A stretch of 61,974 nucleotides of DNA. Source: Paenibacillus sp. UNC499MF (GTDB lineage Bacteria > Bacillota > Bacilli > Paenibacillales > NBRC-103111). The notes beneath the pieces were generated by a model. The model made no database searches, was not told where the DNA came from, and was given only the letters and a program-made list of their open reading frames with translations. Made by a program: the position numbers and the translations under genes. Where the stretch lies: contig NZ_FNVF01000021.1 in assembly GCF_900107975.1 (NCBI RefSeq), positions 1-61,974 of the forward strand. The letters run 5' to 3'. Shown here in pieces: positions 9,162 through 21,167 of the stretch (the first letter of the stretch is position 1; each line of letters opens with the position of its first letter).

Positions 9162-10421
9162 CTATTCTTCGCTGTTCTCGCGCCATACTTCCGCGCCGAG
9201 TAAAGTCAGGTTAGCAACAAGGTTCTCATAACCGCGGTCAATGTATTCCACTCCGGTTACCTCTGTAACATCCGACGGCACGGTAAGACCCGCAATAACC
9301 AGGGCTGCGCCCGCCCGCAGGTCGCTTGCTTTTACTTTCGCCGCACTTAGCGTGCCGCCTTCGATGACGGCTGTCCGGCCCTCCACCTTGATCTTGGCCC
9401 CCATGCGGACCAGCTCGGGTACATGCTTGAAGCGGTTGCTGTAGACAAGGTCCGTCAGCATGCTCACACCTGTGGTCTGTGTAAGCAGACTGGTCATCGG
9501 CGATTGGAGATCCGTAGCAAAGCCGGGATACACCAGCGCTTTTACATCTATACTGTCGTAAAGAGCACGACCCACTACGCGGATCGACTCATCCATTTCA
9601 TGAATTTCGACGCCCATCTCCTGCAGTTTAGCGGTCATCGCTTCCATATGCTTCGGAATAATGTTATCTACCGTTACGTCACCGCGCGTTGCCGCCGCGG
9701 CAATCATGTAAGTCCCCGCCTGTATGCGGTCAGGGATAATGGAGTGACGGCAGCCGTGCATTTCGTCTACGCCTTCGATGCGGATCGTTTCGGTCCCGGC
9801 ACCTTTGATTTTCGCTCCCATGGAGTTAAGGAGTGTTGCCACATCTATAATTTCAGGCTCTTTGGCCGCATTTTCAATCAAAGTGAAGCCTTTGGCACGG
9901 GAGGCGGCCAGCATGATGTTGATGGTTGCGCCTACACTGACCATATCCAGATAAATCTTCGCCCCGCGAAGCTGTTTGGCCCGAATATGCAGCGAGCCGT
10001 TCTCGTTGGAAATCTCGGCGCCCAGCGCCTCGAACCCTTTAATATGCAAATCAATCGGGCGCGGCTCGAAATTGCAGCCGCCCGGCAAACCGATTATGGC
10101 TTCGCCGAATCTTCCCAGCATAGCTCCCATAAGATAGTAAGAGGCTCTAAGCTTCTTCACATTGCCGTTGGGCATCGGCTTGCTCTTCATGGCGCTCGGA
10201 TCGATAATCATCTGTTCGTTGTTCCATTCGATGGAGGCTCCGAGCTCGCTAAGAATTTCTGTATAGATAGCCACATCGCTGAGGTGCGGCAAATTGTCCA
10301 AGGTAACCGTCGATTCGGCGAGTATCGCGGCGGGTATTAAAGCAACGGCACTGTTCTTGGCCCCGCTGATTGTTACTGTCCCTTTGAGCGGACGTCCGCC
10401 TGCGATCATTAATTTTTCCAT
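9162..10421 (-). CDS. murA: UDP-N-acetylglucosamine 1-carboxyvinyltransferase
   Basis: First committed enzyme of peptidoglycan synthesis; it transfers enolpyruvate from PEP to UDP-GlcNAc. It is 419 residues with the EPSP-synthase fold. The N-terminus has SGAKN (Lys22/Asn23 region), and the catalytic loop is [10 protein letters not shown] with Cys116, the residue attacked by fosfomycin. Its position between fbaA and rho corresponds to the second murA copy (murAB/murZ) of Bacillus, so a paralogue elsewhere in the genome is likely. Confidence 0.95.
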   Translation of the reverse strand: MEKLMIAGGRPLKGTVTISGAKNSAVALIPAAILAESTVTLDNLPHLSDVAIYTEILSELGASIEWNNEQMIIDPSAMKSKPMPNGNVKKLRASYYLMGAMLGRFGEAIIGLPGGCNFEPRPIDLHIKGFEALGAEISNENGSLHIRAKQLRGAKIYLDMVSVGATINIMLAASRAKGFTLIENAAKEPEIIDVATLLNSMGAKIKGAGTETIRIEGVDEMHGCRHSIIPDRIQAGTYMIAAAATRGDVTVDNIIPKHMEAMTAKLQEMGVEIHEMDESIRVVGRALYDSIDVKALVYPGFATDLQSPMTSLLTQTTGVSMLTDLVYSNRFKHVPELVRMGAKIKVEGRTAVIEGGTLSAAKVKASDLRAGAALVIAGLTVPSDVTEVTGVEYIDRGYENLVANLTLLGAEVWRENSEE

Positions 10422-10632
10422 AATGCGTTATCTTCCCCCTGCTTCCGGTAGATAGCTTAGCTGCTTACTACAATTTGTAAAAAATAAAAAATGACCTGCA
10501 ACAACTAGAAGCAGCTCTTGTTTGGCTGCATACAAAAATAGAAGGCCGCCCGCAAAGTCGGGGCTGGCTCCTGGCTCATACGACAAACTTATCGTGGTCT
10601 CAAATCAACTGGAAATCAAAGTGTACATACTA

Positions 10633-10661
10633 AATAAAACGCAGTTTACGTGCGTTGTCAA
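10633..10661 (-). promoter_or_regulatory. Promoter candidate for murA
   Basis: A consensus TTGACA with TTTATT 17 bases away on the minus strand; alternative -10 boxes (TTATTT, TATTTA) overlap it. The spacer contains the small inverted repeat ACGCA/TGCGT. Confidence 0.45.
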
Positions 10662-10711
10662 CTTTTAAGAGGAGTATGGGACGTCTGGGTGGATATGGAA
10701 CCTAAAATAGA

Positions 10712-10746
10712 AGAGAGAAATGCATCCGTTAAGATGCATTTCCCGT
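10712..10746 (-). terminator. Terminator of fbaA
   Basis: AAATGCATC and GATGCATTT form a perfect stem just after the fbaA stop codon, followed by a T-rich stretch on the minus strand. Confidence 0.7.
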
Positions 10747-10769
10747 CTCTTTCTCTATCTGAATCCGTA

Positions 10770-11624
10770 TTAAGCTTGGTTCGCGCTGCCAAACAGTTGA
10801 ATTTTGGATTTAACGACTTCAACCATCGCTTTGCGTGCTGGGGTGAGGTATTTGCGAGGATCGTATACTTTAGCGTCAGCGCCGAGAACTTCACGGATAG
10901 CGGCAGTAGCGGCCACTTGGTTCTCCGTGTTCACGTTGATCTTGCCTGCGCCAGCTTCGATCGCTTTCTTGATCATTTCGTCCGGTACGCCGGATCCGCC
11001 GTGAAGAACGACAGGAATCGGGATCGCCTGCGAAACTTTCTCGATGATGTCAAAGTGAATGTTCGGCTCGCCTGCATACATGCCGTGTGCAGTTCCGACC
11101 GCGATTGCCACACAATCGACTCCGGTTTCTTCGTAGTAACGAATAGCTTCTTCCGGCTTCGCCAGGTTAGCATCCGCTTCGTCTACGGAGATATCATCCT
11201 CAACGCCGCCGATCGTTCCAAGCTCGCCTTCAACGGAAACGCCCATTGCATGCGCGGCTTTTACGACTTCTTTGGTGAGGCGTACGTTCTCTTCATAAGA
11301 GTAGTGAGATCCGTCGAACATAACGGAGCTGAAGCCGGCACGGATACACTTCATTGCCACTTCAAAAGAGCTGCCGTGGTCGAGGTGAAGGGCGATCGGA
11401 AGACCGGACTGCTTGGCAGCCGCTTCCGCGATCGCTACCGTGTACTCGATTCCCATATACTTGAGCGCGCCTTCGCTGACACCGAAAATGAACGGAGAGT
11501 TCAGCTCCATAGCCGCTTCCGTGATCGCTTGGGCAAACTCCAGGTTGTTCATGTTGAACTGGCCTACCGCAAACTTGTTTGCCTTAGCCTTAGGTAAAAA
11601 TTCATTCATTGAAACCAATGGCAT
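10770..11624 (-). CDS. fbaA: Class II fructose-1,6-bisphosphate aldolase
   Basis: Zinc-dependent aldolase of glycolysis and gluconeogenesis, 284 residues. The family motif HLDHGSSFE supplies catalytic Asp82 and zinc ligand His83; GTAHG and LHGGSG supply the other zinc and phosphate-binding residues. AGGAGG precedes the ATG. It lies between spo0F and murA as in Bacillus, but no transaldolase gene follows it here. Confidence 0.97.
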   Translation of the reverse strand: MPLVSMNEFLPKAKANKFAVGQFNMNNLEFAQAITEAAMELNSPFIFGVSEGALKYMGIEYTVAIAEAAAKQSGLPIALHLDHGSSFEVAMKCIRAGFSSVMFDGSHYSYEENVRLTKEVVKAAHAMGVSVEGELGTIGGVEDDISVDEADANLAKPEEAIRYYEETGVDCVAIAVGTAHGMYAGEPNIHFDIIEKVSQAIPIPVVLHGGSGVPDEMIKKAIEAGAGKINVNTENQVAATAAIREVLGADAKVYDPRKYLTPARKAMVEVVKSKIQLFGSANQA

Positions 11625-11700
11625 GATTTCTTCCTCCTACTGTGTGTGTTGGCTTGATCGTTTTTAAGATGCGCTGCCGCTCTTTTTGTCATACGGTGTT

Positions 11701-11729
11701 ATTATAGCACACTCCCTGACAAAACGTAA
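11701..11729 (-). promoter_or_regulatory. Promoter candidate for fbaA
   Basis: A perfect TATAAT with TTACGT 17 bases upstream on the minus strand, about 80 bases before the fbaA start. Confidence 0.5.
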
Positions 11730-11781
11730 CCGAGCCTGCCGGGTGACGTGAAAGTTTTCACAAAAAAAGGACCCTTTGCAA

Positions 11782-12162
11782 TCAGGATCCCAGCGGTGTA
11801 GTTTCAATGAGCTGCGTATGAACAGCCAGTCGCAATTCGTCGATATCGAACGGTTTTGTAAAATGCATGATGGCCCCAAGCTCTGTGGCTTCTTTGATCA
11901 TATCCAGCTCTCCGTAGGCGGTCATCATGATGACCTTGATGGAGGGATCGATACTTTTGACGTGCTTCAGAATATCTAAACCGTCCATGCCTGGTATTTT
12001 CATATCCAGAAGGACCAGATCGGGAGAATGTGTTTTAACAATCTCCAAGGCAGTCTTGCCGTTAGGCGCTTGATGGGTTTCGTAACCCTCGTTGCTGAAC
12101 ACTTCCATAAGAAGCATCCGGATTCCATTCTGATCGTCCACGATTAGGATTTTTTTACTCAC
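11782..12162 (-). CDS. spo0F: Sporulation phosphorelay response regulator Spo0F
   Basis: A single-domain receiver of 126 residues that passes phosphate from sensor kinases to Spo0B and then Spo0A at the start of sporulation. I start at a GTG seven bases after GGAGG, giving [10 protein letters not shown]. The acidic pocket is Asp9/Asp10, the phosphorylation site is Asp53 ([11 protein letters not shown]), and the conserved Thr81 and Lys103 (FTKPFD) are present. There is no DNA-binding domain, as expected. Its position between pyrG and fbaA is the same as in Bacillus. Confidence 0.95.
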   Translation of the reverse strand: MSKKILIVDDQNGIRMLLMEVFSNEGYETHQAPNGKTALEIVKTHSPDLVLLDMKIPGMDGLDILKHVKSIDPSIKVIMMTAYGELDMIKEATELGAIMHFTKPFDIDELRLAVHTQLIETTPLGS

Positions 12163-12240
12163 GGGAAAGCCTCCTTCCACAAGCTTAAGGCTGAGTTCCG
12201 AATATGAACTTTGCAGCCGTACGAACTCGAACTCCCCCCT

Positions 12241-12267
12241 ACTTCGCTATCGACTCGCCGATTTCCT
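12241..12267 (-). promoter_or_regulatory. Sigma-H-like promoter candidate for spo0F
   Basis: AGGAAAT and AGCGAAGT about 13 bases apart on the minus strand resemble the sigma-H consensus (AGGAATT / GAAT). Spo0F is sigma-H controlled in Bacillus subtilis. No clear Spo0A box was found next to it. Confidence 0.33.
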
Positions 12268-12298
12268 CCCTCATTTCCGGGAGAATGTACAAATAAGT

Positions 12299-14092
<1,794 letters not shown>

Positions 14093-14106
14093 TCAAATAA
14101 TGTCCC

Positions 14107-14153
14107 TGAAAAAACAAAAAAAAGTGACACCCGTGGTATACGGGGCACTTTTT
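14107..14153 (-). terminator. Terminator of rpoE
   Basis: AAAGTG-CCCGT and ACGGG-CACTTT form the stem, followed on the minus strand by a long T tract. It isolates rpoE from pyrG. Confidence 0.85.
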
Positions 14154-14240
14154 ATATGGCGTAAATTTGGTCGTTCTTTTTAAAGCCCATGCAATAGTTT
14201 ACTAAGAACGACATCCTCTGTCAAGAACCGCCACGATGAA

Positions 14241-14828
14241 TTATTTATCCTTCTCGTCGTCGGCCTCGAAATCTTCATCGTCATCGGAATCGTCGTCGGA
14301 TTCTTCATCCACTTCTTCGTCGATTTCGGCGTCTTCCAGTTCTTCGTCCAGCTCTTCTTCCTCGAAGAATTCGGTATCTTCCTCTTCTTCCTCTTCTTCC
14401 TCTTCTTCTTCGGCGTCATTCTTGTCGAAACCGTCCGCCGTGAAGGTGTCGTACTCTTCTTCTTTGTACTCTTCTTCCTCGGAGTACGGATCTTCGTCGA
14501 GATCGTCGTCCTCGTCGTTGATGATACGCGGACGCTTGGCGTTGCCTACGGCATCGTCCGATTTCTCGACCGGATACCAGCGCTTCAAGCCCCACAGGTT
14601 GGTTCCGACGCAGGCAAAACGGCCATCGATATTAATCTCTGTATATAGTTGGGCAATGACATTCATCGTTTCATCTTCAGCCAAGCCTTTGATTTTCGCG
14701 ATTTCCTGCATCAGGTCGCGATAATAGAACGGCGTATTGGCCGCTTTAAGCACCTCAAACGCCAGATCCACCATCGGCATTTCCGCGGCTTTTTCCGGCT
14801 TGATTTTCAGTGTGTACGGGCTACTCAT
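14241..14828 (-). CDS. rpoE: RNA polymerase delta subunit
   Basis: Delta is a Gram-positive accessory subunit that lowers non-specific RNA binding and speeds polymerase recycling. The N-terminal folded HARE-HTH domain (about residues 1-90, LAFEVLKAANTPFYYRDLMQE) is followed by a tail that is almost entirely Asp and Glu, as expected. The tail contains an uninterrupted Glu run of more than ten residues. I prefer the ATG at 14828 because the upstream GTG is too close to AAGGGA. The acidic tail is coded by repetitive GAA/GAG/GAT, so its length may vary between strains. Confidence 0.94.
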   Translation of the reverse strand: MSSPYTLKIKPEKAAEMPMVDLAFEVLKAANTPFYYRDLMQEIAKIKGLAEDETMNVIAQLYTEINIDGRFACVGTNLWGLKRWYPVEKSDDAVGNAKRPRIINDEDDDLDEDPYSEEEEYKEEEYDTFTADGFDKNDAEEEEEEEEEEEDTEFFEEEELDEELEDAEIDEEVDEESDDDSDDDEDFEADDEKDK

Positions 14829-15198
14829 TTGTGGCACTTCCCTTCACCGTATTAACAATACTTTAACTACCTTATCCCATTTCATCCTTAAGTAAAACCT
14901 ATTTTATGTAAAAATGCAACTCCCGCCCGCCTGTCCCCCGAAACAAGAGCAAAAGCGAAGGTTTCCCTCCGCTTCCCGACTGTATCCTGCGGTTACGAAC
15001 GAATCGCCGATCCGCTCATCCCCGCCCCTTGAAACCGAGAGATGTTTCACCTCTCCCTTTATGGTATGTAGGCAAGAGCACGTTGACACGGCAATGCACC
15101 TATTTATTTGGAAAGAGGCCTTATTCTCAGTCGGGCCCCCCGACCTGTACATATAATAAGCCAGAATTGCACCTTCGGTTTATGGGAGGAATGGGGCT
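14829..15198. other. Intergenic region between rpoE and the protease gene
   Basis: This is the divergent control region of rpoE and the downstream protease. I see no gene, RNA motif or clear promoter pair in it. Confidence 0.5.
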
Positions 15199-16377
15199 TT
15201 GGACTCGAAACGATTGCTCATGATGCTGCATGAAGAAATCCAGGCATCGCAGGGGGAGCGCCGGCACATCATTCTTTTCCAGAGCGATCGGGATTACCGG
15301 CAGGTCACCGAGCTTATCCGCCTGCACAAAGATACACATTCCAGCCTGTCCTCCGTGTATGATCTGAAACTGATCCGGGGGATCTCGTGCCCTATCCGTA
15401 ACCGTGCGGAACTGATTAAGCATCCTGCCGTTCTCTCTATTGAAGAGGATGCGTCCATAACTATCCAGCTGCGGCCCAGAAAAACCGTAAAAACATCGGA
15501 AATTGTCGAAAAGGCGTCCGAAGACTCCCAGTTTATCCCCTGGGGCGTCCAGCAGGTCAAAGCTCCGGACGTGTGGAAAAAAGCCAAAGGAAGCCGCGTC
15601 ACGATCGGCGTCATTGATACCGGAATCGACTACTACCATCCGGATTTGCAGGCTTCGGTCGCCAGAGGCATCAACCTGCTTAACCGCAGCCAGCCTCCCT
15701 ATGACGATAACGGACACGGAACACATATAGCCGGAACCATCGCCGCCGCGGGCCGGATAGGAATTATGGGAGTGGCTCCCAAAGCCGTCATCCACGCGGT
15801 TAAAGCTTTCGACATGAACGGAAGCGCGTTCGTTTCGGACATTGTGGCGGGTATCGACTGGTGCGTGCGCAACGGCCTGGACATCATCAACATGAGTTTC
15901 GGGATGAAAACGTACAGCCGGGCGCTGGAGGAAGCGGTGATCAACGCCTATCAATCCGGCACCATTGTCGTCGCTTCTTCCGGCAATGACGGCAAGGGAG
16001 CGGCGATTGACTACCCCGCGCGTTTTCCGAGCGTCTTCTCCGTGGGGGCGACAACCAAGTTCAACAAGGTCGCCCCCTTCAGCAACCGCGGCAAACGCAT
16101 AGACATTTATGCGCCGGGCGAAAGCATTTATTCATGCTGGCTGCACGGCAAGTACAACGAGCTCAGCGGCACCTCGATGGCGACCGCACATGTGAGCGGT
16201 GTCATCGCGCTTATGCTGTCGGTGAGGCCGTCTCTGCGTCCGCAGCAGATCAAGCAGATCCTCCGGCGCTGCGCAACGCCGCTCACGAAAGCGAAGCAGC
16301 CGGAAGGGACCGACGCTCCCGGCCTCATCCATGCGAGGCGGGCCGTCACCGCCCTGCTCAAAACAAACAAAGCCTGA
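15199..16377 (+). CDS. Subtilisin-like S8 serine protease
   Basis: A 392-residue S8 peptidase. The catalytic triad is Asp140 (VIDTGIDYYHPD), His173 (NGHGTHIAGT) and Ser326 (SGTSMATAH), with oxyanion Asn263 (SSGND). The first ~110 residues look like an I9-type propeptide, but I see no signal peptide: the N-terminus is MDSKRLLMMLHEEIQ. It is therefore either intracellular or secreted by an unusual route. The start is TTG, eight bases after GGAGG, and no other start fits better. It stands alone between divergent and convergent neighbours. Confidence 0.9.
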   Translation: MDSKRLLMMLHEEIQASQGERRHIILFQSDRDYRQVTELIRLHKDTHSSLSSVYDLKLIRGISCPIRNRAELIKHPAVLSIEEDASITIQLRPRKTVKTSEIVEKASEDSQFIPWGVQQVKAPDVWKKAKGSRVTIGVIDTGIDYYHPDLQASVARGINLLNRSQPPYDDNGHGTHIAGTIAAAGRIGIMGVAPKAVIHAVKAFDMNGSAFVSDIVAGIDWCVRNGLDIINMSFGMKTYSRALEEAVINAYQSGTIVVASSGNDGKGAAIDYPARFPSVFSVGATTKFNKVAPFSNRGKRIDIYAPGESIYSCWLHGKYNELSGTSMATAHVSGVIALMLSVRPSLRPQQIKQILRRCATPLTKAKQPEGTDAPGLIHARRAVTALLKTNKA

Positions 16378-16409
16378 TCCGCCGAGAGCGTCAGGCTTTG
16401 TTTGTTTTG
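16360..16409 (+). terminator. Terminator overlapping the protease 3' end
   Basis: A long hairpin whose left arm, around AAACAAACAAAGCCTGA, includes the last codons and stop of the protease. The right arm (TCAGGCTTTGTTTGTTTT) supplies its own T tract. It could also act for transcription from the other side. Confidence 0.8.
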
Positions 16410-16701
16410 GTGTGCCCCGAAGCGGCAAAGCAGCTTCGGAGGGACGCATGCGGCCGCTCCGGGAAGCCCGGCGGAGCAGGCAGCCTTCGGGCTGCGCCCC
16501 CGGACAGCAGGACGCAGCCCGAGGCTGCCCTATTCAACGGGAATGGACAGCCCGGTGCAGACCATCCGTGGGAAGCCCGCCCATCCTCTGTCGCCGCGCG
16601 GTGCGGCACGATGCCTTGACAGCTCACGCGGCACTTCTCCCCCCAGCGGCAGTGCCTCAGCGCGCATGCAGTCGCTTCATTGTGTCATGCCCGGCCGGAG
16701 A
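16410..16701. other. GC-rich gap between the protease gene and argS
   Basis: About 290 bases of GC-rich sequence. Open frames here run antisense through argS and have no start site or recognisable product; I see no gene. Confidence 0.5.
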
Positions 16702-18375
16702 CTACATCCGGTCCGGAGCGGATACGCCTACGACCGCCAGCACGTTGGCGATAACGGTGCGCAGCGCGCCCAGCAGCGCCAGGCGGGCCTGCGTCTGCTC
16801 CGCATCCTCGGTGATTACGCGCTCCGCTCTGTAATAGCTGTGGAACAGCCCGGCCAGATCGTACACGTAGCGGATCAGGCGGTGCGGCGCATACAGCTCG
16901 GCCGCGATAGCGACTTCCTGCGGAAGCTCGCCGATTTTGCGCAGCAGCTCGTACTCGGCTTCCGTCGACAGACGAGACAGGTCCACCTGCGCCAGACCGC
17001 GCAGCTCCACTCCCTGCTCTTCCGCCTGCCGGAAGATGCTGCAAATCCGTGCATGCGCATACTGCACGTAGAACACGGGATTCTCGTTGGATTTGGAGAT
17101 CGCCAAATCCATGTCGAAATCAAGATGCGAGTCCATGCTGCGCATCGTGAAGAAATAACGGATGGCGTCGACGCCGACTTCGTCCATCAGGTCTTCCATC
17201 GTGATCGCTTTGCCGGTACGCTTGGACATTTTCACTTTCTCGCCGTTCTGGAACAGGCTCACCATCTGGGCGATAAGCACGGTCAGACGGTTCGCGTCGT
17301 AGCCGAGCGCCGTCATGGCCGCTTTCATCCGCGGAATATAGCCGTGGTGGTCCGCTCCCCAAATATTGATAAGCTCGTCGTAGCCGCGCTGGAACTTGTT
17401 GCGGTGGTAAGCCACGTCCGGCGTCAAATAAGTGAAAGAGCCGTCGTTTTTGATCAGGACACGGTCTTTATCGTCGCCAAGCTCTGTCGTGCGCAGCCAG
17501 GTCGCCCCTTCCTGCTCATACACGTAACCGGATTCGCGGAGTTTGCCGAGCACGTCGTCGATCAGGTTATTTTCATAAATGGAAGTCTCGGAGAACCACT
17601 CGTCAAACTTGACGCCGAACCGCCCGAGATCCCGCTTGATTTTATCGAGTTCTTTTGTCAGCCCGTACTGGCGGAAATAAGACAAACGCTCGTCCTGTCC
17701 GAGCTTGGTCAGGCGATCGCCCTCTTCGGCCGCCAGCTCAGCGGCGAATCCTTTGATATCTTCGCCGTGGTAGCCGTCTTCCGGCATTTCGGCATCCTGG
17801 CCGAGAGCCTGAAGGTAGCGCGCTTCGATGGACTTGGCCAGGTTGTTCACCTGGTTGCCCGCATCGTTGATGTAATATTCACGCGTAACGTTATATCCGG
17901 CGAGAGCCAGCACGTTGCACAAAGCGTCGCCCACAGCGGCTCCGCGGGCATGTCCGAGGTGCAGGGAACCGGTCGGGTTCGCGCTGACGAACTCCACCTG
18001 AACCTTGCGTCCTTGTCCCACGTTCACGGCTCCGTAACGGTCCGCCTGTTCCGCCACCTGTGCAAGAATAGGATAGAGATAGCTCTTGTCCATACGGAAA
18101 TTGATAAACCCGGGGCCCGCGATTTGAACTTCCGCGATCTGGGCTTTCTCTTTGTCGAGCTTCTCAATCAACTGTTCCGCAATCGCGCGCGGGTTCTGCT
18201 TGGCGATCCGGGAAAGCTGCATGGCCAGGTTGGTTGCGAAGTCACCGTGGGCCTTGTCTTTCGGTACTTCCAGCACAATCTCGGGAAGCTCCGAAGCCTG
18301 TACGAGACCCACTGCGACCGCGGCCTCGCCTATCGTTAGTTTAAGCGTTTCTTTTACCTGCTCGAGCACATTCAT
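16702..18375 (-). CDS. argS: Arginyl-tRNA synthetase
   Basis: Class I synthetase of 557 residues that charges tRNA-Arg. The N-terminal Arg-tRNA synthetase additional domain is followed by the catalytic domain with HLGH (HIGH-type motif, in SLHLGHARG) and KMSKR (VKMSKRTGK), then the DALR anticodon-binding domain at the C-terminus. Its ATG overlaps the ywiB stop in ATGA with AGGAGG upstream, so the two genes are co-transcribed and coupled. No T-box leader is visible upstream. Confidence 0.97.
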   Translation of the reverse strand: MNVLEQVKETLKLTIGEAAVAVGLVQASELPEIVLEVPKDKAHGDFATNLAMQLSRIAKQNPRAIAEQLIEKLDKEKAQIAEVQIAGPGFINFRMDKSYLYPILAQVAEQADRYGAVNVGQGRKVQVEFVSANPTGSLHLGHARGAAVGDALCNVLALAGYNVTREYYINDAGNQVNNLAKSIEARYLQALGQDAEMPEDGYHGEDIKGFAAELAAEEGDRLTKLGQDERLSYFRQYGLTKELDKIKRDLGRFGVKFDEWFSETSIYENNLIDDVLGKLRESGYVYEQEGATWLRTTELGDDKDRVLIKNDGSFTYLTPDVAYHRNKFQRGYDELINIWGADHHGYIPRMKAAMTALGYDANRLTVLIAQMVSLFQNGEKVKMSKRTGKAITMEDLMDEVGVDAIRYFFTMRSMDSHLDFDMDLAISKSNENPVFYVQYAHARICSIFRQAEEQGVELRGLAQVDLSRLSTEAEYELLRKIGELPQEVAIAAELYAPHRLIRYVYDLAGLFHSYYRAERVITEDAEQTQARLALLGALRTVIANVLAVVGVSAPDRM

Positions 18376-18788
18376 CTTACATCCTCCTGAATCGTTAACG
18401 ATAATGTATATAAACCGGCATGATCCTCACCTACATACAGGTCGTAGCTCCAATCAATGACGCCGATGCCGTCTTGGAGATTCCGGACGTACGTCCGTGT
18501 GCGGGTTTCCATGGGGATTGAGCCCTCGGGCATCCGGTACCAGCCTGTCCGGGAATGACCCGCGACAAACGTCTGCTCGGATCCGATCTGCCCTTTTCTC
18601 GTAATCTTGAGTTCCTCGGGCCCCGCTTTTACCATCGTTGAAGTGCCGCCCATTTCTTCGGATGTCTCCTGGTAGAGGACATATACTTTCCCCTCCCGGA
18701 TGTACAGCTCTCCGCGGGCTTCCTGTATGATCGATTCCTGTCCGGCAGCGCTTGTTATGCGGATGCGGACGTTTTTCTTGTTGGACAT
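18372..18788 (-). CDS. ywiB: YwiB family protein (DUF1934)
   Basis: A 138-residue protein predicted to be mostly beta strands, matching the DUF1934/YwiB family, a calycin-like beta barrel of unknown function. It directly precedes argS and overlaps it by four bases, the same pairing as ywiB-argS in Bacillus. The conserved family features GELY, YQE and the RTRTYV stretch are present. Confidence 0.88.
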   Translation of the reverse strand: MSNKKNVRIRITSAAGQESIIQEARGELYIREGKVYVLYQETSEEMGGTSTMVKAGPEELKITRKGQIGSEQTFVAGHSRTGWYRMPEGSIPMETRTRTYVRNLQDGIGVIDWSYDLYVGEDHAGLYTLSLTIQEDVR

Positions 18789-18993
18789 GACCCAAACGCT
18801 CCGTTCTTTCTTGACTGTGCCCGGCCGCTTCCGGGAATGTGCCGGCCTAAACCGTCTTCCCGCCCGTGCGTCCCGGCAAAAAGCAAAGTTAGCTTTAAGT
18901 GTATAGTATCATACGGGTATTTTCAATGGATCATTGCAGCCGCAGCCAAAAGCCTTTATTCGCCGGCACCGCCGCATGTGTAAACCCCGACGA

Positions 18994-19026
18994 GTAAAAA
19001 TCCCCCAGGCACGTGGCCTGGAGGAT
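18994..19026 (-). terminator. Terminator of the speE-speB operon
   Basis: ATCC-CCAGGC and GCCTGGGGGAT form a strong stem with five T residues behind it on the minus strand, 35 bases after the speB stop. Confidence 0.82.
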
Positions 19027-19060
19027 GGGATTACGAATTGTATATGGTTAAGGTTAAAAA

Positions 19061-19930
19061 TTATTTCACCAGTCCCAGCAAAATCTCGCGGATCAGCTTG
19101 GCTGCCACGATCTGCGTCTGTTCGGACGGATCGTAAACCGGGGCCACTTCAACCACGTCGGCGCCGACGATGTTCAGCTCGGAACCTGCGATAGCGTGAA
19201 CGGCCGCAAGCAGTTCCTTGCTGGTGATGCCGCCCGCTTCGGCCGTTCCCGTGCCCGGTGCCGCGGACGGATCGAGCACGTCGATGTCGATCGTCAGATA
19301 AACCGGACGGCCCGCAAGCTCCGGCAGCACCTTCTTGAGGGGCTCCAGAACTTCGAACGGGTACAGGTTAAGGTTCTTGCGCGCGTACTCGAACTCTTCG
19401 CGCATACCGGAACGGATACCGAACTGGTACACGTTCTTGCCGCCGATAAGCTCGGCCGCCTTGCGGATCGGCGTCGAGTGGGACAGCGGCTCGCCCTCGT
19501 ACTGCTCGCGAAGGTCGGCATGCGCGTCGATGTGAATGAGCGCAAGGTCCGGATACTTCGCGTACACTTCCCGGATAACCGGCCAGGACACGAGGTGCTC
19601 GCCGCCCATTCCGAGCGGGAATTTGCCGTCGCTCAGCAGGCCGCGGACGTATTCACCGATGATGTCGAGGCTGCGTCCGGCATTGCCGAAAGGCAGCATC
19701 AGGTCGCCGGCGTCGAAGTATTTCACTTCGTCGAGGCTTTTATCGAGATACGGGCTGTATTCTTCCAGCCCGATGGAAACTTCACGGATGCGGGCGGGGC
19801 CGAAACGGGAGCCCGGACGGAAGCTGACCGTGTAGTCCATGGGCATTCCGTAAAGCACGGCGCGGGAGGACGCGTAGTCCTCGGAGGCGGCGATAAAAAT
19901 GTTGCCGGAGTAAGCTTGGTCTAAACGCAT
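19061..19930 (-). CDS. speB: Agmatinase
   Basis: A 289-residue ureohydrolase that splits agmatine into putrescine and urea. The binuclear manganese site is visible: GGEH near residue 111, HIDAHADLR near 132-140 and DIDVLDP near 215. It follows speE by 34 bases, so polyamine synthesis from arginine is organised as one operon, as in Bacillus. argS nearby may be coincidental. Confidence 0.95.
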   Translation of the reverse strand: MRLDQAYSGNIFIAASEDYASSRAVLYGMPMDYTVSFRPGSRFGPARIREVSIGLEEYSPYLDKSLDEVKYFDAGDLMLPFGNAGRSLDIIGEYVRGLLSDGKFPLGMGGEHLVSWPVIREVYAKYPDLALIHIDAHADLREQYEGEPLSHSTPIRKAAELIGGKNVYQFGIRSGMREEFEYARKNLNLYPFEVLEPLKKVLPELAGRPVYLTIDIDVLDPSAAPGTGTAEAGGITSKELLAAVHAIAGSELNIVGADVVEVAPVYDPSEQTQIVAAKLIREILLGLVK

Positions 19931-19964
19931 GGGGTCATCGCACCTTTCTGTTCGAAAACGGTCC

Positions 19965-20792
19965 TTATTTTACGAGATCTTCAACGAATTTAGGCAGGGC
20001 AAACGCGGCCTTGTGAAGGCGCGGCGTGTAGTATTTCGTATCGAATTCGGGAATCGAAGCTTCCTCGACTTGAAGCGGATCGTATGTTTTGCTGCCCATG
20101 GTGAATGTCCAGAGACCGCTCGGGTAAGTCGGAATATTCGCGCCGTAAACACGGACGATCGGGAAGATCTCACGAACGTCGCGGTTAACCGTTTTGATCA
20201 GGTCTGCTTTGAACCAAGGGTTGTCCGTCTGAGCCACGAAAATGCCGTCTTCCTTAAGCGCATCGTAAATGCCCTGGTAGAAGCCTTTCGAGAACAGTTC
20301 CACGGCCGGGCCGACAGGCTCGGTGGAATCCACCATGATCACGTCGTATGTATTTTTATGATCGTGGATATGCATATAACCGTCGTTGACGATCACTTCT
20401 ACACGAGGATTGTCCAGCTCGCCGGCAATCTCGGGAAGGTATTTCTTCGAATACTCGATTACTTTACCGTCGATTTCAACGAGAACGGCTTTCTCCACTT
20501 TCGGGTGCTTGAGCACTTCACGGATAACGCCTCCGTCGCCGCCGCCTACCACAAGAACGTTCTTAGGGTTCGGGTGGGTAACCAGAGCGGGATGCGCAAC
20601 CATTTCATGATAAACGAATTCGTCTCTTACGGTCGTCATGACCATGCCGTCCAGAACGAGCATGCGGCCCCATTCGGCCGTATCGATCATGGCCAGATCC
20701 TGAAAATCGGTTTTCTCGGTCACCAGCGTTTCTTTAATCTTGGCGGTGATGCCGAAGTCTTCCGTCTGTTTCTCGGTATACCAAAGTTCCAT
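19965..20792 (-). CDS. speE: Spermidine synthase
   Basis: Transfers an aminopropyl group from decarboxylated AdoMet to putrescine. I start at the ATG of [14 protein letters not shown] (20792), the normal N-terminus of the family, giving 275 residues; the upstream frame is leader. Motifs include the nucleotide-binding [13 protein letters not shown], the EIDGKVI acidic residue and the catalytic DSTEPVGPA region. It heads the speE-speB operon. Confidence 0.96.
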   Translation of the reverse strand: MELWYTEKQTEDFGITAKIKETLVTEKTDFQDLAMIDTAEWGRMLVLDGMVMTTVRDEFVYHEMVAHPALVTHPNPKNVLVVGGGDGGVIREVLKHPKVEKAVLVEIDGKVIEYSKKYLPEIAGELDNPRVEVIVNDGYMHIHDHKNTYDVIMVDSTEPVGPAVELFSKGFYQGIYDALKEDGIFVAQTDNPWFKADLIKTVNRDVREIFPIVRVYGANIPTYPSGLWTFTMGSKTYDPLQVEEASIPEFDTKYYTPRLHKAAFALPKFVEDLVK

Positions 20793-20969
20793 ATTCCCAG
20801 CCTCTTTTCTTAAGTCAGTGATGTAAGGAGTGCATGCGGACAAGCCCCGAAATGAGACCGACCGCTCCATAATTTCGTACTGAATAGTATCCTCATCATT
20901 GTACCACAAGCGGGTAAATCCATGCGCGAAATGAGCCTTGCGCCTTGAGGGTTTGCACGCACAAATTGT

Positions 20970-20997
20970 ATTATAGAGGATTGAACCCGAAATGCAA
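20970..20997 (-). promoter_or_regulatory. Sigma-A promoter of speE-speB
   Basis: TTGCAT, a 16-base spacer and a perfect TATAAT on the minus strand, about 180 bases before the speE start. The intergenic stretch to pbpG on the other side contains nothing else I can name. Confidence 0.65.
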
Positions 20998-21167
20998 GAA
21001 TTTTGCAGGACGGACGGGCCTTTTTACGAAATTTTAGGAAGCGGGAGGGAAAATACCTGAATAGGGGCCGGAAAGCTTTTCCATACTGTGTAATATGCCG
21101 CTATTATGTATCCTGAAGCTCACGCTTGAACCCGCTAGGCCCGAGAAGAAAGGAGAGTGAGGGACTC

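Larger units (their letters stand above)
10422..10769. other. Intergenic region between fbaA and murA
   Basis: It holds a murA promoter candidate, a long murA leader of about 200 bases, and the fbaA terminator. I found no convincing gene or known riboswitch in the leader. Confidence 0.6.

Noticed and set aside
14236-14724. A serine-rich open frame on the plus strand
   Set aside because: It is the reverse complement of the acidic tail of rpoE; GAA/GAG/GAT codons read as Ser codons. Not a real gene.
18376-18830. T-box leader for argS
   Set aside because: argS is preceded by the overlapping ywiB gene, and I see no specifier loop or T-box sequence.
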